Assembly (NCBI GenBank): GCA_025965895.1
Contig: JAOPWC010000149.1
Coordinates: forward strand, 23,987-87,986
DNA from: Mycobacterium sp.
Lineage (GTDB): Bacteria; Actinomycetota; Actinomycetes; Mycobacteriales; Mycobacteriaceae
Direction of reading: 5' to 3'
Length of the DNA: 64,000 nt
The position numbers and the translations under genes are program-made. Below are positions 17,183 through 25,158 of the stretch, piece by piece. The stretch's first letter is position 1. Each line of letters begins with the position of its first letter. The notes beneath the pieces were generated by a model that was given only the letters and a program-made list of their open reading frames with translations, searched no databases and had not been told where the DNA came from.

Positions 17183-18883
17183 CTACGCGGGCCGGCCGCG
17201 TTCCCTGCGGTAGAGGCGGATCAGCGCGTCGGTCGAGCTGTCGGATTGCTCAGGCGGCGACGTGTCGGCAGTCAGCACCGGCAGAAGCGCCTTGGCCTGC
17301 GTCTTGCCCAGCTCGACGCCCCATTGGTCAAACGAGTCGATACCCCAGATGACGCCCTCGGTGAACACGATGTGCTCGTACAGGGCGATCAACTGGCCGA
17401 CCACCGAGGGCGTCAGCTTGGTGCCGAGGATGGAGGTGGACGGACGATTGCCCGGCATCACCTTGTGCGGAATCACCGCCGCGGGAGTGCCTTCCGCGGC
17501 GATCTCCTCGGCCGTCTTTCCGAACGCCAACACCTGCGTCTGCGCGAAGAAGTTGCTCATCAGCAGGTCATGCATGCTGCCGGTGCCGTCGGCGGTCGGC
17601 AGGTCGTCCGTGGGTTCGCCGAATCCGATGAAGTCGGCCGGAACCAGCCGGGTGCCCTGGTGCAGCAGCTGGAAGAACGCGTGCTGGCCGTTGGTTCCCG
17701 GTTCCCCCCAATAAATTTCGCCCGTATCGACCGTCACCGGTGTGCCGTCCGCCCGCACCGACTTGCCGTTCGACTCCATCGTCAGTTGCTGCAGGTATGC
17801 CGGGAACCGCTCGAGGTCATTGGAATACGGCAGCACTGCCTTGGTCTCGGCACCGAAGAAGTTGTTGTACCAAATGCCGAGCAGACCCATCAGCACCGGC
17901 GCGTTCGCGTCCAGCGGCGCGGACTTGAAATGTTCGTCCACGACGTGGAACCCGGCCAGAAACTCGTCGAAGCGCTCTCGGCCGATCGCGACCATCACCG
18001 ACAGCCCAATCGCTGAATCGACGGAATAGCGGCCACCCACCCAGTCCCAGAAGCCGAACATGTTGGCGGTGTCGATGCCGAACTCGTCGACCAGCCGCTT
18101 GTTGGTCGACACTGCGACGAAGTGCTTGGACACCGCTGCGTCGCCAAGCTTGTCGGTGAGCCAGCGCCGGGCGGCGGTCGCGTTCGTCAGCGTCTCCAGG
18201 GTGGAGAACGTCTTCGACGCGACGATGAACAACGTCGTCGCCGGGTCGAGGTCGGCCAGTGTGGCGACGAGGTCAGCCGGATCGATGTTGGAGACAAACC
18301 GGCACTGGATACCGGAGTCGTTGTAGTGGCGCAGCGCGCGGTAAACCATCACGGGCCCGAGGTCCGAGCCGCCGATTCCGATGTTGACAACGGTGGTGAT
18401 CCGCTCGCCGGTGGCCCCGGTCCATTGGCCGCTGCGCAGCCGGTCCGTGAAGTCCCCCATCCGGTCCAGCACTTCGTGCACGTCCGACACGACGTCCGCA
18501 CCGTCCACGGTCAGCTCTGCGTCGCGCGGCAGCCGCAGCGCGGAGTGCAAGACCGCCCGATTCTCGGAGGTGTTGATGTGCACGCCGGCGAACATCTCGT
18601 CGCGGTGGCGCCCCAGGTGCGCGGTTCTTGCCAGATCTATCAACAGCGAAAGCGTTTCGCGCGTCACCCGGTGCTTGCTGTAGTCGATGTAGAGATCTCC
18701 GACCGAAACCACCAGCTCGGTGCCGCGATCCGGGTCCTCCGTGAACAGCTCCCGCAGGTGTCTCGTGGCGATCTGGTCGTGATGCCGCTGCAGCGCGTTC
18801 CACGCCGGTGTGGCGGCGATATCCGGGATCTGCGAAGTGCCGGCGGCCTTCTGCTCTTCGCGCAAGCGCTCATCGCCTGTCAT
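17183..18883 (-). CDS. pgi: glucose-6-phosphate isomerase
   Basis: 566 residues, within the usual size. Interconverts glucose-6-P and fructose-6-P in the cytoplasm. Signatures: GIGGSDLGPVMVYRAL, TLFIVASKTFSTLETL, the PGI signature DWVGGRYSVDSAIGLS, and GEPGTNGQHAFFQLLHQGT with the catalytic Glu and His. ATG 18883. Convergent with the SDR and divergent, 48 bases apart, from the aldehyde dehydrogenase, so both promoters share that short gap. Slightly longer at the N-terminus than the 553-residue M. tuberculosis enzyme. Confidence 0.96.
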   Translation of the reverse strand: MTGDERLREEQKAAGTSQIPDIAATPAWNALQRHHDQIATRHLRELFTEDPDRGTELVVSVGDLYIDYSKHRVTRETLSLLIDLARTAHLGRHRDEMFAGVHINTSENRAVLHSALRLPRDAELTVDGADVVSDVHEVLDRMGDFTDRLRSGQWTGATGERITTVVNIGIGGSDLGPVMVYRALRHYNDSGIQCRFVSNIDPADLVATLADLDPATTLFIVASKTFSTLETLTNATAARRWLTDKLGDAAVSKHFVAVSTNKRLVDEFGIDTANMFGFWDWVGGRYSVDSAIGLSVMVAIGRERFDEFLAGFHVVDEHFKSAPLDANAPVLMGLLGIWYNNFFGAETKAVLPYSNDLERFPAYLQQLTMESNGKSVRADGTPVTVDTGEIYWGEPGTNGQHAFFQLLHQGTRLVPADFIGFGEPTDDLPTADGTGSMHDLLMSNFFAQTQVLAFGKTAEEIAAEGTPAAVIPHKVMPGNRPSTSILGTKLTPSVVGQLIALYEHIVFTEGVIWGIDSFDQWGVELGKTQAKALLPVLTADTSPPEQSDSSTDALIRLYRRERGRPA

Positions 18884-18931
18884 TCTTCGACCCTAGTGCG
18901 GCTGGATGGCCAAAGGTGTAAATGGTGGAGT

Positions 18932-20380
18932 ATGGATACCGAGAAGCTGTTGTCATCCGTGCCGACCGGACTGTGGATCGGCGGTGAAGAACGTCAGGGC
19001 TCCGGCACCTTCGACGTTCGCGACCCGTCCGACGACCACGTCCTCCTCACCATCGCCGACGCGACGCCCGACGACGCCATCACCGCCCTCGACGCTGCCG
19101 CAGCAGTGCAGGCGGAGTGGGCGGGGACGCCGCCTCGGGAACGCGGCGAGATTCTGCGCTCCGTTTGGGAAATCATCAGCGCCCGCGCCGAAGACGTCGC
19201 GACGCTGATGACGCTCGAAATGGGCAAGGTGCTGCCGGAAAGCATGACCGAGGTGAAATACGGCGGGGAGTTCTTCCGCTGGTTCTCTGAAGAGGCCGTC
19301 CGCATCCACGGCCGTTTCACCCCGAGCCCGGCCGGCAGTGGCCGCATCCTCGTCACCAAGCAGCCGGTCGGTCCCTGTTACGCGATCACCCCGTGGAACT
19401 TCCCGCTGGCGATGGGCACTCGCAAGATCGGCCCGGCAATGGCGGCCGGCTGCACAATGATCGTCAAGCCGGCGCAGGAGACGCCGCTGACCATGCTGCT
19501 GCTGGCCAAGCTGATGGACGAGGCCGGTCTGCCGAAGGGGGTCCTGTCGGTGCTGCCGACGACGCACACCGCTGACGTGACGAAGGCGCTGATCGACGAC
19601 GGCCGGCTACGCAAGTTGACCTTCACCGGCTCCACTCCGGTCGGCAAGTCGCTCGTAAAGCAAAGCGCCGACAAGCTTCTGCGGCTGTCGATGGAGCTCG
19701 GCGGTAACGCGCCGTTCCTGGTGTTCGACGACGCCGACGTCGACGCCGCGGTCGACGGCGCGATGCTGGCGAAGATGCGCAACGGCGGCGAGGCATGCAC
19801 CGCGGCCAACCGATTCCACGTCGCCAACGCGGTGCGGGAAGAGTTCACCGAGAAGCTGGTCAAGCGGATGAGCGAGGTGACGCTCGGCAACGGCCTTGAC
19901 AAGTCGGCCACGCTGGGCCCGCTGATCAACGCCAAGCAGCTCGAGAAGGTCAAGGAGCTGGTCGACGACGCGGTCTCCAAGGGTGCGACCGTCGCCATCG
20001 GCGGCGAGGTACCCGACAGACCCGGCCACTTCTACCCGGCCACGGTGCTCACCGACGTTCCCCCGAACGCCCGGATCCTGCGTGAGGAGGTGTTCGGCCC
20101 CGTCGCGCCGATCGCCGGGTTCGACACGGAGGAAGAGGGCATCGCCGCGGCCAACGACACCGAATACGGCCTTGCCGCATACATCTACACGCAGTCATTG
20201 GACCGCGCGCTGCGCGTCGCCGAGGAAATCGAATCAGGGATGGTCGGTGTCAACCGCGGCGTGATCTCCGACCCCGCAGCGCCTTTCGGTGGCGTCAAGG
20301 AATCCGGCTTCGGACGTGAGGGCGGCTTCGAAGGGATCGAGGAGTATCTCGATATCAAGTACGTCGGGCTGACGAACTAG
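18932..20380 (+). CDS. NAD(P)-dependent aldehyde dehydrogenase, succinate-semialdehyde type
   Basis: 482 residues from ATG 18932. The frame extends back over pgi, but the start is set by homology at LPTGLWIGGE-like sequence. Cofactor and catalytic marks: PWNFPLAMGTRKIGPAMAAGC, FTGSTPVGK, catalytic Glu in MELGGNAPF, catalytic Cys in GGEACTAANR, and EEVFGPVAPI. It most resembles GabD, which oxidises succinate semialdehyde to succinate, giving a link to sucCD, but related aldehydes are possible. This gene is not at this position in M. tuberculosis. Confidence 0.9.
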   Translation: MDTEKLLSSVPTGLWIGGEERQGSGTFDVRDPSDDHVLLTIADATPDDAITALDAAAAVQAEWAGTPPRERGEILRSVWEIISARAEDVATLMTLEMGKVLPESMTEVKYGGEFFRWFSEEAVRIHGRFTPSPAGSGRILVTKQPVGPCYAITPWNFPLAMGTRKIGPAMAAGCTMIVKPAQETPLTMLLLAKLMDEAGLPKGVLSVLPTTHTADVTKALIDDGRLRKLTFTGSTPVGKSLVKQSADKLLRLSMELGGNAPFLVFDDADVDAAVDGAMLAKMRNGGEACTAANRFHVANAVREEFTEKLVKRMSEVTLGNGLDKSATLGPLINAKQLEKVKELVDDAVSKGATVAIGGEVPDRPGHFYPATVLTDVPPNARILREEVFGPVAPIAGFDTEEEGIAAANDTEYGLAAYIYTQSLDRALRVAEEIESGMVGVNRGVISDPAAPFGGVKESGFGREGGFEGIEEYLDIKYVGLTN

Positions 20381-20533
20381 CCGCCTCGCGCCACTGTGCG
20401 GGTTGTGCACACAAATCGCGCGAGTAGCGGTCTCGACAAGCCCGACAGTCGGCGATAGAGGCGTGCGCGCCTCCCCTGTTTGCGAGCAAGTCGCATCTAA
20501 ACTTGCTCGCGTTCAACAGGGAGGGTCATCGAC

Positions 20534-22636
20534 GTGTCGGCATCAACTGCTGGGGTCGAGCCCGTGCCGGTCGGCATTTCTGGTCGACGCCGATGGGTTG
20601 CACCTGATCCTCGCACCGCACGTCGACACACGTCGCGGGCGACCAGCCGCACTCAGCCGGTGCGTCGTCCCGGTATTCCGGCGCTGGACGGCCTTCGCGC
20701 CGTTGCCGTCGCACTTGTGCTGGTGAGCCACGGCGGTATCCCGGGTGCGCAGGGCGGATTCATCGGTGTCGACATCTTTTTCGTCCTCAGCGGGTTTCTG
20801 ATCACGTCATTGCTGCTGGACGAGTTGGGGCGCACCGGCCGCATCGGCCTGGCCGATTTCTGGATCCGTCGCGCCCGGCGCCTGTTACCCGCACTTCTGG
20901 TGATGGTGCTGGCCGTTGGCTTCGCCCGTCAATTCTTTGCGACCGAAGCAGTTGCGGGACTGCGGGACAACGCCGTCGCGGCATTCGTGTGGCTGGCGAA
21001 CTGGAGTTTTGTCGTGCAGAAGACCGACTACTTCAGCCAAGGCGGCGCGCCGTCACCGCTGCAGCACACATGGTCGCTCGGCGTGGAGGAGCAGTACTAC
21101 CTCATCTGGCCGCTGCTGCTCATCGCGGTGGCTGTGCTGATCGCCGCCTGGGCCAGGCGCCGCAACACACAAGCCACGCTCGGCGCATTCCGCTGGGCTG
21201 TTATCGCGTTGGCCGCCGTGGGGGCACTGGCCTCCGCCGCCGCGGCGACCCGGCTCGCATCCGAGGGCTCGCTCAACCGTGTCTACTTCGGCACCGACAC
21301 CCGCGCGCAGGCGCTGTTGGTCGGCGCCGCCGCATCGGCACTGTGGGTTCGCGACTGGTCCTCGCTGGCACGGGGCTGGTCATTGATCCGGTCGCGGTGG
21401 GGCAAATGGCTCGCCAGAGGTGTGTCGCTCGTCGGTGTGGTGGCGTTGGGGGTGGCCGTTCACTACGCAACAGGCAGCGCGCGCCAGTTTCATCAGGGGC
21501 TGTTGATCGCGGTGGCGGTGGGGGCCGTCGCGGTCGTCACCACCGTGGCGCTGGACCAGCAGGGAGTGGTGGCCCGCGTGCTGGCGCTGCGACCACTGGT
21601 GTGGCTCGGCACCATCTCGTACGGCGTGTACCTGTGGCACTGGCCGATATTCCTGGTCATCAACGGCGAGCGCACGGAGTGGTCCGGCCTGCGGCTGTTC
21701 GCCGTTCGGTGCATTGCCACGATTGGCGTGGCCACGGCGTCGTGGTGGTTGATCGAGCAGCCCGTCCGCCGGTGGCGACCGGTGCACGTTCGGCTGTTGC
21801 CGCTCGCGGCAGCCACAGTGGCGACGGCTGTCGCCGTGACGGTTGTTGTCGTTCCCGTCGGGGACTCCCAGAGTGCGGCGATCGCCAGCAGCCTGCCGCC
21901 CGGAATTTCGCCGGCCGCGGCGGTCTCGCCAGCCGCACCGCCCGAAACCGTACGTCCGGCCGGTGCGCCGCAGCACGATGGACCCCGGCTGCACACCGTT
22001 TCGGTGTTCGGCGACTCTGTCGCCTGGACGCTGATGCGCTACCTGCCGCCTACGCGGGGGACCACCTTCATCGACCACACCACGATCGGGTGCGGGATCG
22101 TCCGCGGAGGCCCGTACCGGTATCAGGGCCAGACGCTTGATCAGAAACCGGAGTGCGACACGTGGCCGGACAGATGGGCCCAACGGATCATCCACGACCG
22201 GCCCGACGTCGTACTGCTCATCATCGGCCGGTGGGAGACGATCGACCGGGTGAATGAAGGAAACTGGACGCATATCGGCGACCCTGGCTTCGACCAGTAT
22301 CTGACGGGCGAACTTCAACGGGCATTCGAGATTCTCGGCGAGACGGGCGCGCGAGTGGTGGTGACCACCGAGCCATACAACCGGCGCGGCGAAAAGCCGG
22401 ACGGGACGCTGTATCCGGAGGACAAGCCGGACCGGGTCAACCACTGGAACGCGTTGCTGCGGGGCGTGGTCGGGGATCGTCCCGACGTCGACGTATTGGA
22501 CCTGAACAAGAAGCTCTGTCCGTGGGGCTCCTACACGACCAGGGTCGACGGCGTCCAGATGCGCAGCGACGGCGTTCACCCCACGCCGGAGGCCGTGAAG
22601 TGGCTGACGCCGTGGCTCCTTGATTCCGTTCGCTAA
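20534..22636 (+). CDS. OafA-type membrane acyltransferase with C-terminal SGNH domain
   Basis: 700 residues. After a basic 45-residue cytoplasmic start comes an acyltransferase-3 module of about 10 helices (IPALDGLRAVAVALVLVSHGG with the catalytic His, GGFIGVDIFFVLSGFLITSLLL, RRARRLLPA, LQHTWSLGVEEQYYLIWPLLL). The last 230 residues are an extracytoplasmic SGNH hydrolase-like domain with FGDSVAW and SDGVHPT holding the Ser and Asp/His. Such proteins O-acylate cell-envelope sugars. GTG 20534 has GGGAGGG about 10 bases upstream. It stands alone between the aldehyde dehydrogenase and hypX. Confidence 0.92.
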   Translation: MSASTAGVEPVPVGISGRRRWVAPDPRTARRHTSRATSRTQPVRRPGIPALDGLRAVAVALVLVSHGGIPGAQGGFIGVDIFFVLSGFLITSLLLDELGRTGRIGLADFWIRRARRLLPALLVMVLAVGFARQFFATEAVAGLRDNAVAAFVWLANWSFVVQKTDYFSQGGAPSPLQHTWSLGVEEQYYLIWPLLLIAVAVLIAAWARRRNTQATLGAFRWAVIALAAVGALASAAAATRLASEGSLNRVYFGTDTRAQALLVGAAASALWVRDWSSLARGWSLIRSRWGKWLARGVSLVGVVALGVAVHYATGSARQFHQGLLIAVAVGAVAVVTTVALDQQGVVARVLALRPLVWLGTISYGVYLWHWPIFLVINGERTEWSGLRLFAVRCIATIGVATASWWLIEQPVRRWRPVHVRLLPLAAATVATAVAVTVVVVPVGDSQSAAIASSLPPGISPAAAVSPAAPPETVRPAGAPQHDGPRLHTVSVFGDSVAWTLMRYLPPTRGTTFIDHTTIGCGIVRGGPYRYQGQTLDQKPECDTWPDRWAQRIIHDRPDVVLLIIGRWETIDRVNEGNWTHIGDPGFDQYLTGELQRAFEILGETGARVVVTTEPYNRRGEKPDGTLYPEDKPDRVNHWNALLRGVVGDRPDVDVLDLNKKLCPWGSYTTRVDGVQMRSDGVHPTPEAVKWLTPWLLDSVR

Positions 22637-22706
22637 CTCCTTCGTATCATGACCCTAAGGTCTGTTTCGGCGCGATTAGCGCGTCGCGGTGGCATGCTGT
22701 TCGACA

Positions 22707-24416
22707 GTGCGAGTACTTCTGTTGGTGTCGGCTTTCAACGGCCTTACGCAGCGCGTGTGGGACGAAGCGCGAGCGCGGGCGCACCTGGTGGCTGTCAAGG
22801 TCTACGACGACGCCGAAGGCGCCATCGCCGCGGCAAACGATGTACGACCCGACCTGGTGCTGTGCCCGTATCTCAAAGAGCGGGTCCCGGAAAACGTTTG
22901 GCGTAACTGGCGCACCGTGATCGTGCATCCCGGACCGGTCGGCGACCAGGGCCCGTCGTCATTGGACCGCGCGATCCTCGACCAGGAACCGGTGTGGGGC
23001 GTGACTGCGCTTCAGGCCGTCGAGGAACTCGATGCCGGACCCATATGGACCTACCGCACGTTCCCGATGCGCTGCGACCCGCCGCGGAAATCGACACTCT
23101 ACGGGGGACTGGTCACCGAGGCTGCCGTCGCCTGTGCGCTGGAAGTTGTCGACCTCGCCGCCGATCCGTCCTTTCGTCCCACTCCGCTCCCGGACGCTCC
23201 GCGCCCGGTCGCCGGTACTCGAAAGCGGGCACTTCTCAGGCAATCTGATCGCCGATTCGACTGGGCCAGCGACGCTGTGGATATCGTCCGGCGGATCCGA
23301 GCCGCCGATGGCTTCCCCGGTGTGCGCACCGTTCTCGCCGGCGAGGAAGTCAGTGCGTTCGATGCACACCTCGGCCGCGGCCGAGGCAGCCCGGGGGAGA
23401 TCATCGGCCGCTGCGGGGGGCATGTGCTCGTCGCCGCGGGCGATGGCGCGGTATGGATCGGGCACGTCAAACGCGCCGGCGGCGTCAAACTTCCCGCGAC
23501 CACCGTGCTGCCGGTGCAGGACGTAGCGGAGGTCTCCGACGGGCCCCGTGACATTCGGTACAGGCGCGACGGTGCGGTCGGGGAGCTGACCTTCTCCTTC
23601 TACAACGGCGCGGCCGGGACCGAGCAATGCACCCGGCTGGAGGCGGCGTTGCGTTATGCCGCGCGGCAGGACACCCAGGTCGTCGTCCTGCGATCGGGCC
23701 ATGATGTGTTCTGCAACGGAATTCATCTCGGCGAGATCGAGGCCGCGCCAGACCCTGCCACGGCGGCGTGGAACAACATCCGGGCGATCAACGGCGTGTG
23801 TCGCGCCCTGATCGAGATTCAGCACCAGATCACCATCGCGGCCTACGCGGGGCCGGCCGGTGCCGGCGGCCTGATGCTCGGTCTCGGGGCGGACGTGGTC
23901 GTCGGCCGAGGCGGGGTGATGATCAACCCGTACTACGACATCGGCCTGTCGGGCTCGGAGTTGCACACGTTGACCCTGCCGCATCGAGTGGGCCACGACG
24001 GGGCGGCGACGCTGTTGTCGGCGAAACTGCCCATCAGCACCGATCGGGCCGCTGACATCGGGCTCCTCGACCTGGCCGGTCCCGGTTGCCCAGAGGAATT
24101 CGATGACTGGCTGGAAAGCCTGGCGCATCGGTATACCGATCCGGCCGCCTGGCGGGGTGTCATGTACTCCCGGGTTCCGTCGGATCGGCCACTCGACTAC
24201 TACGAGGCCCAGGAGCTGGCCGAGATGGCTCGGGACATCTACGACGATCGGTCGGGCTTCGCGGCGGCACGGCGCGGATTCATTCAGAAGCATCGACGCG
24301 AGCCGACAACCGGTGGTTTGTTGATCACCGGAGAGCAAAGCGCTTACGACGAGTACCTGTACGGCATGGCACTAGCCAGCGTGTGGCTCGCTCAGCGCCA
24401 AAGCGTTCTTCGCTAG
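22707..24416 (+). CDS. hypX: HypX-type formyl-THF hydrolase / formyl-CoA decarbonylase, orphan hydrogenase maturase
   Basis: 569 residues from GTG 22707, chosen because HypX proteins begin with a strand like VRVLLLVSAFNGLTQR; GTG 22689 is an alternative. N-terminal half: formyltransferase fold with VIVHPGPVGDQGPSSLDRAI and ELDAGPIW. C-terminal half: enoyl-CoA hydratase fold with DVFCNGIHLGEIEA, AGPAGAGGLMLGLGADVVVGR and INPYYDIGLSGSELHTLTLPHRVG. In aerobic [NiFe]-hydrogenase bacteria HypX makes the CO ligand of the active site from formyl-THF through formyl-CoA. No hydrogenase or other hyp gene is in this window, so its partner must be elsewhere, or it does something else. Absent at this site in M. 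tuberculosis. Confidence 0.88.
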   Translation: MRVLLLVSAFNGLTQRVWDEARARAHLVAVKVYDDAEGAIAAANDVRPDLVLCPYLKERVPENVWRNWRTVIVHPGPVGDQGPSSLDRAILDQEPVWGVTALQAVEELDAGPIWTYRTFPMRCDPPRKSTLYGGLVTEAAVACALEVVDLAADPSFRPTPLPDAPRPVAGTRKRALLRQSDRRFDWASDAVDIVRRIRAADGFPGVRTVLAGEEVSAFDAHLGRGRGSPGEIIGRCGGHVLVAAGDGAVWIGHVKRAGGVKLPATTVLPVQDVAEVSDGPRDIRYRRDGAVGELTFSFYNGAAGTEQCTRLEAALRYAARQDTQVVVLRSGHDVFCNGIHLGEIEAAPDPATAAWNNIRAINGVCRALIEIQHQITIAAYAGPAGAGGLMLGLGADVVVGRGGVMINPYYDIGLSGSELHTLTLPHRVGHDGAATLLSAKLPISTDRAADIGLLDLAGPGCPEEFDDWLESLAHRYTDPAAWRGVMYSRVPSDRPLDYYEAQELAEMARDIYDDRSGFAAARRGFIQKHRREPTTGGLLITGEQSAYDEYLYGMALASVWLAQRQSVLR

Positions 24417-24643
24417 CGATCCTGCGTCAACAACTCGCCAGCGCTTTGGGCGCGCGTGCAGGCATTCCGCGGAGCATGCGACGATTCGGGAAAATGATGG
24501 CGTATGTGAAATGGCTCTCCGAAAAGTCGTGGCAGCTCAAGCGCTCGATGGCCGTGCCCGGAGGCGTTGCTTCGATCTGAGCGTCCTGGCCGGTGTCGGC
24601 AACCACTGCCCACGAATCAACGACACACGACACAAGGCCGTGA

Positions 24644-24958
24644 TCAGCGGCCCAGCCTTCCGCGGCCCAGACGCAGCAGCAGCATCGCCAGGTCCTTGCC
24701 CTCCGGGCCGAGCTCGCTGTAGCGCTCGATGACCTTCATTTCGCGGCTGTGCACAAGCCGTGTCCCGCCCGAGGCCATCCGGGCTCTGCCGATGGTCTGG
24801 GACACCTCGGTGCGACGCTTGACCGCGGCGAGGATCGCGGCGTCCAGCCTGTCGATCTCGTGGCGCAGGTCGTCGATGTCGGAGAGCGGTTCGGTTTCCA
24901 TGCTCATCGGGGACTCCGGATTCTCTATGTGTGGCGGTTCCTTTTGATCGCGGACCAT
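24644..24958 (-). CDS. intracellular AroQ-type chorismate mutase
   Basis: 104 residues from ATG 24958, with GGAGAAGGA directly upstream. Converts chorismate to prephenate for Phe/Tyr synthesis. The helical AroQ core is clear: DDLRHEIDRLDAAILAAVKRRTEVSQTIGRARMASGGTRLVHSREMKVIERY, with the catalytic Arg and Lys. It ends LLLRLGRGRLGR, the C-terminal segment that in the M. tuberculosis enzyme (Rv0948c) helps it to be activated by DAHP synthase. No secretion signal, unlike the exported *MtCM. Divergent from pcrA, with about 200 bases between starts. Confidence 0.94.
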   Translation of the reverse strand: MVRDQKEPPHIENPESPMSMETEPLSDIDDLRHEIDRLDAAILAAVKRRTEVSQTIGRARMASGGTRLVHSREMKVIERYSELGPEGKDLAMLLLRLGRGRLGR

Positions 24959-25158
24959 TCCTTCTCCGGCCTCACACAAGAGACGAGCCCCGGATCCGGA
25001 AGCGGACCGCGGGGCTCTGGGAAGCAGCTAGACCACGGGCACCGCTGGCGGGTACCCGTAAAAAAATCGGCACTGCTCATCAAGCATGGTTCGAGTGTGC
25101 CATCCCGGGCGGTGCCAGCGCAAAGAATGTCGGCCACCGGCGGTAAGTTGAATCAGAC

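Noticed and set aside
18122..18931. Upstream extension of the aldehyde dehydrogenase frame
   Set aside because: It lies entirely over pgi on the other strand; family homology starts at about 18932.
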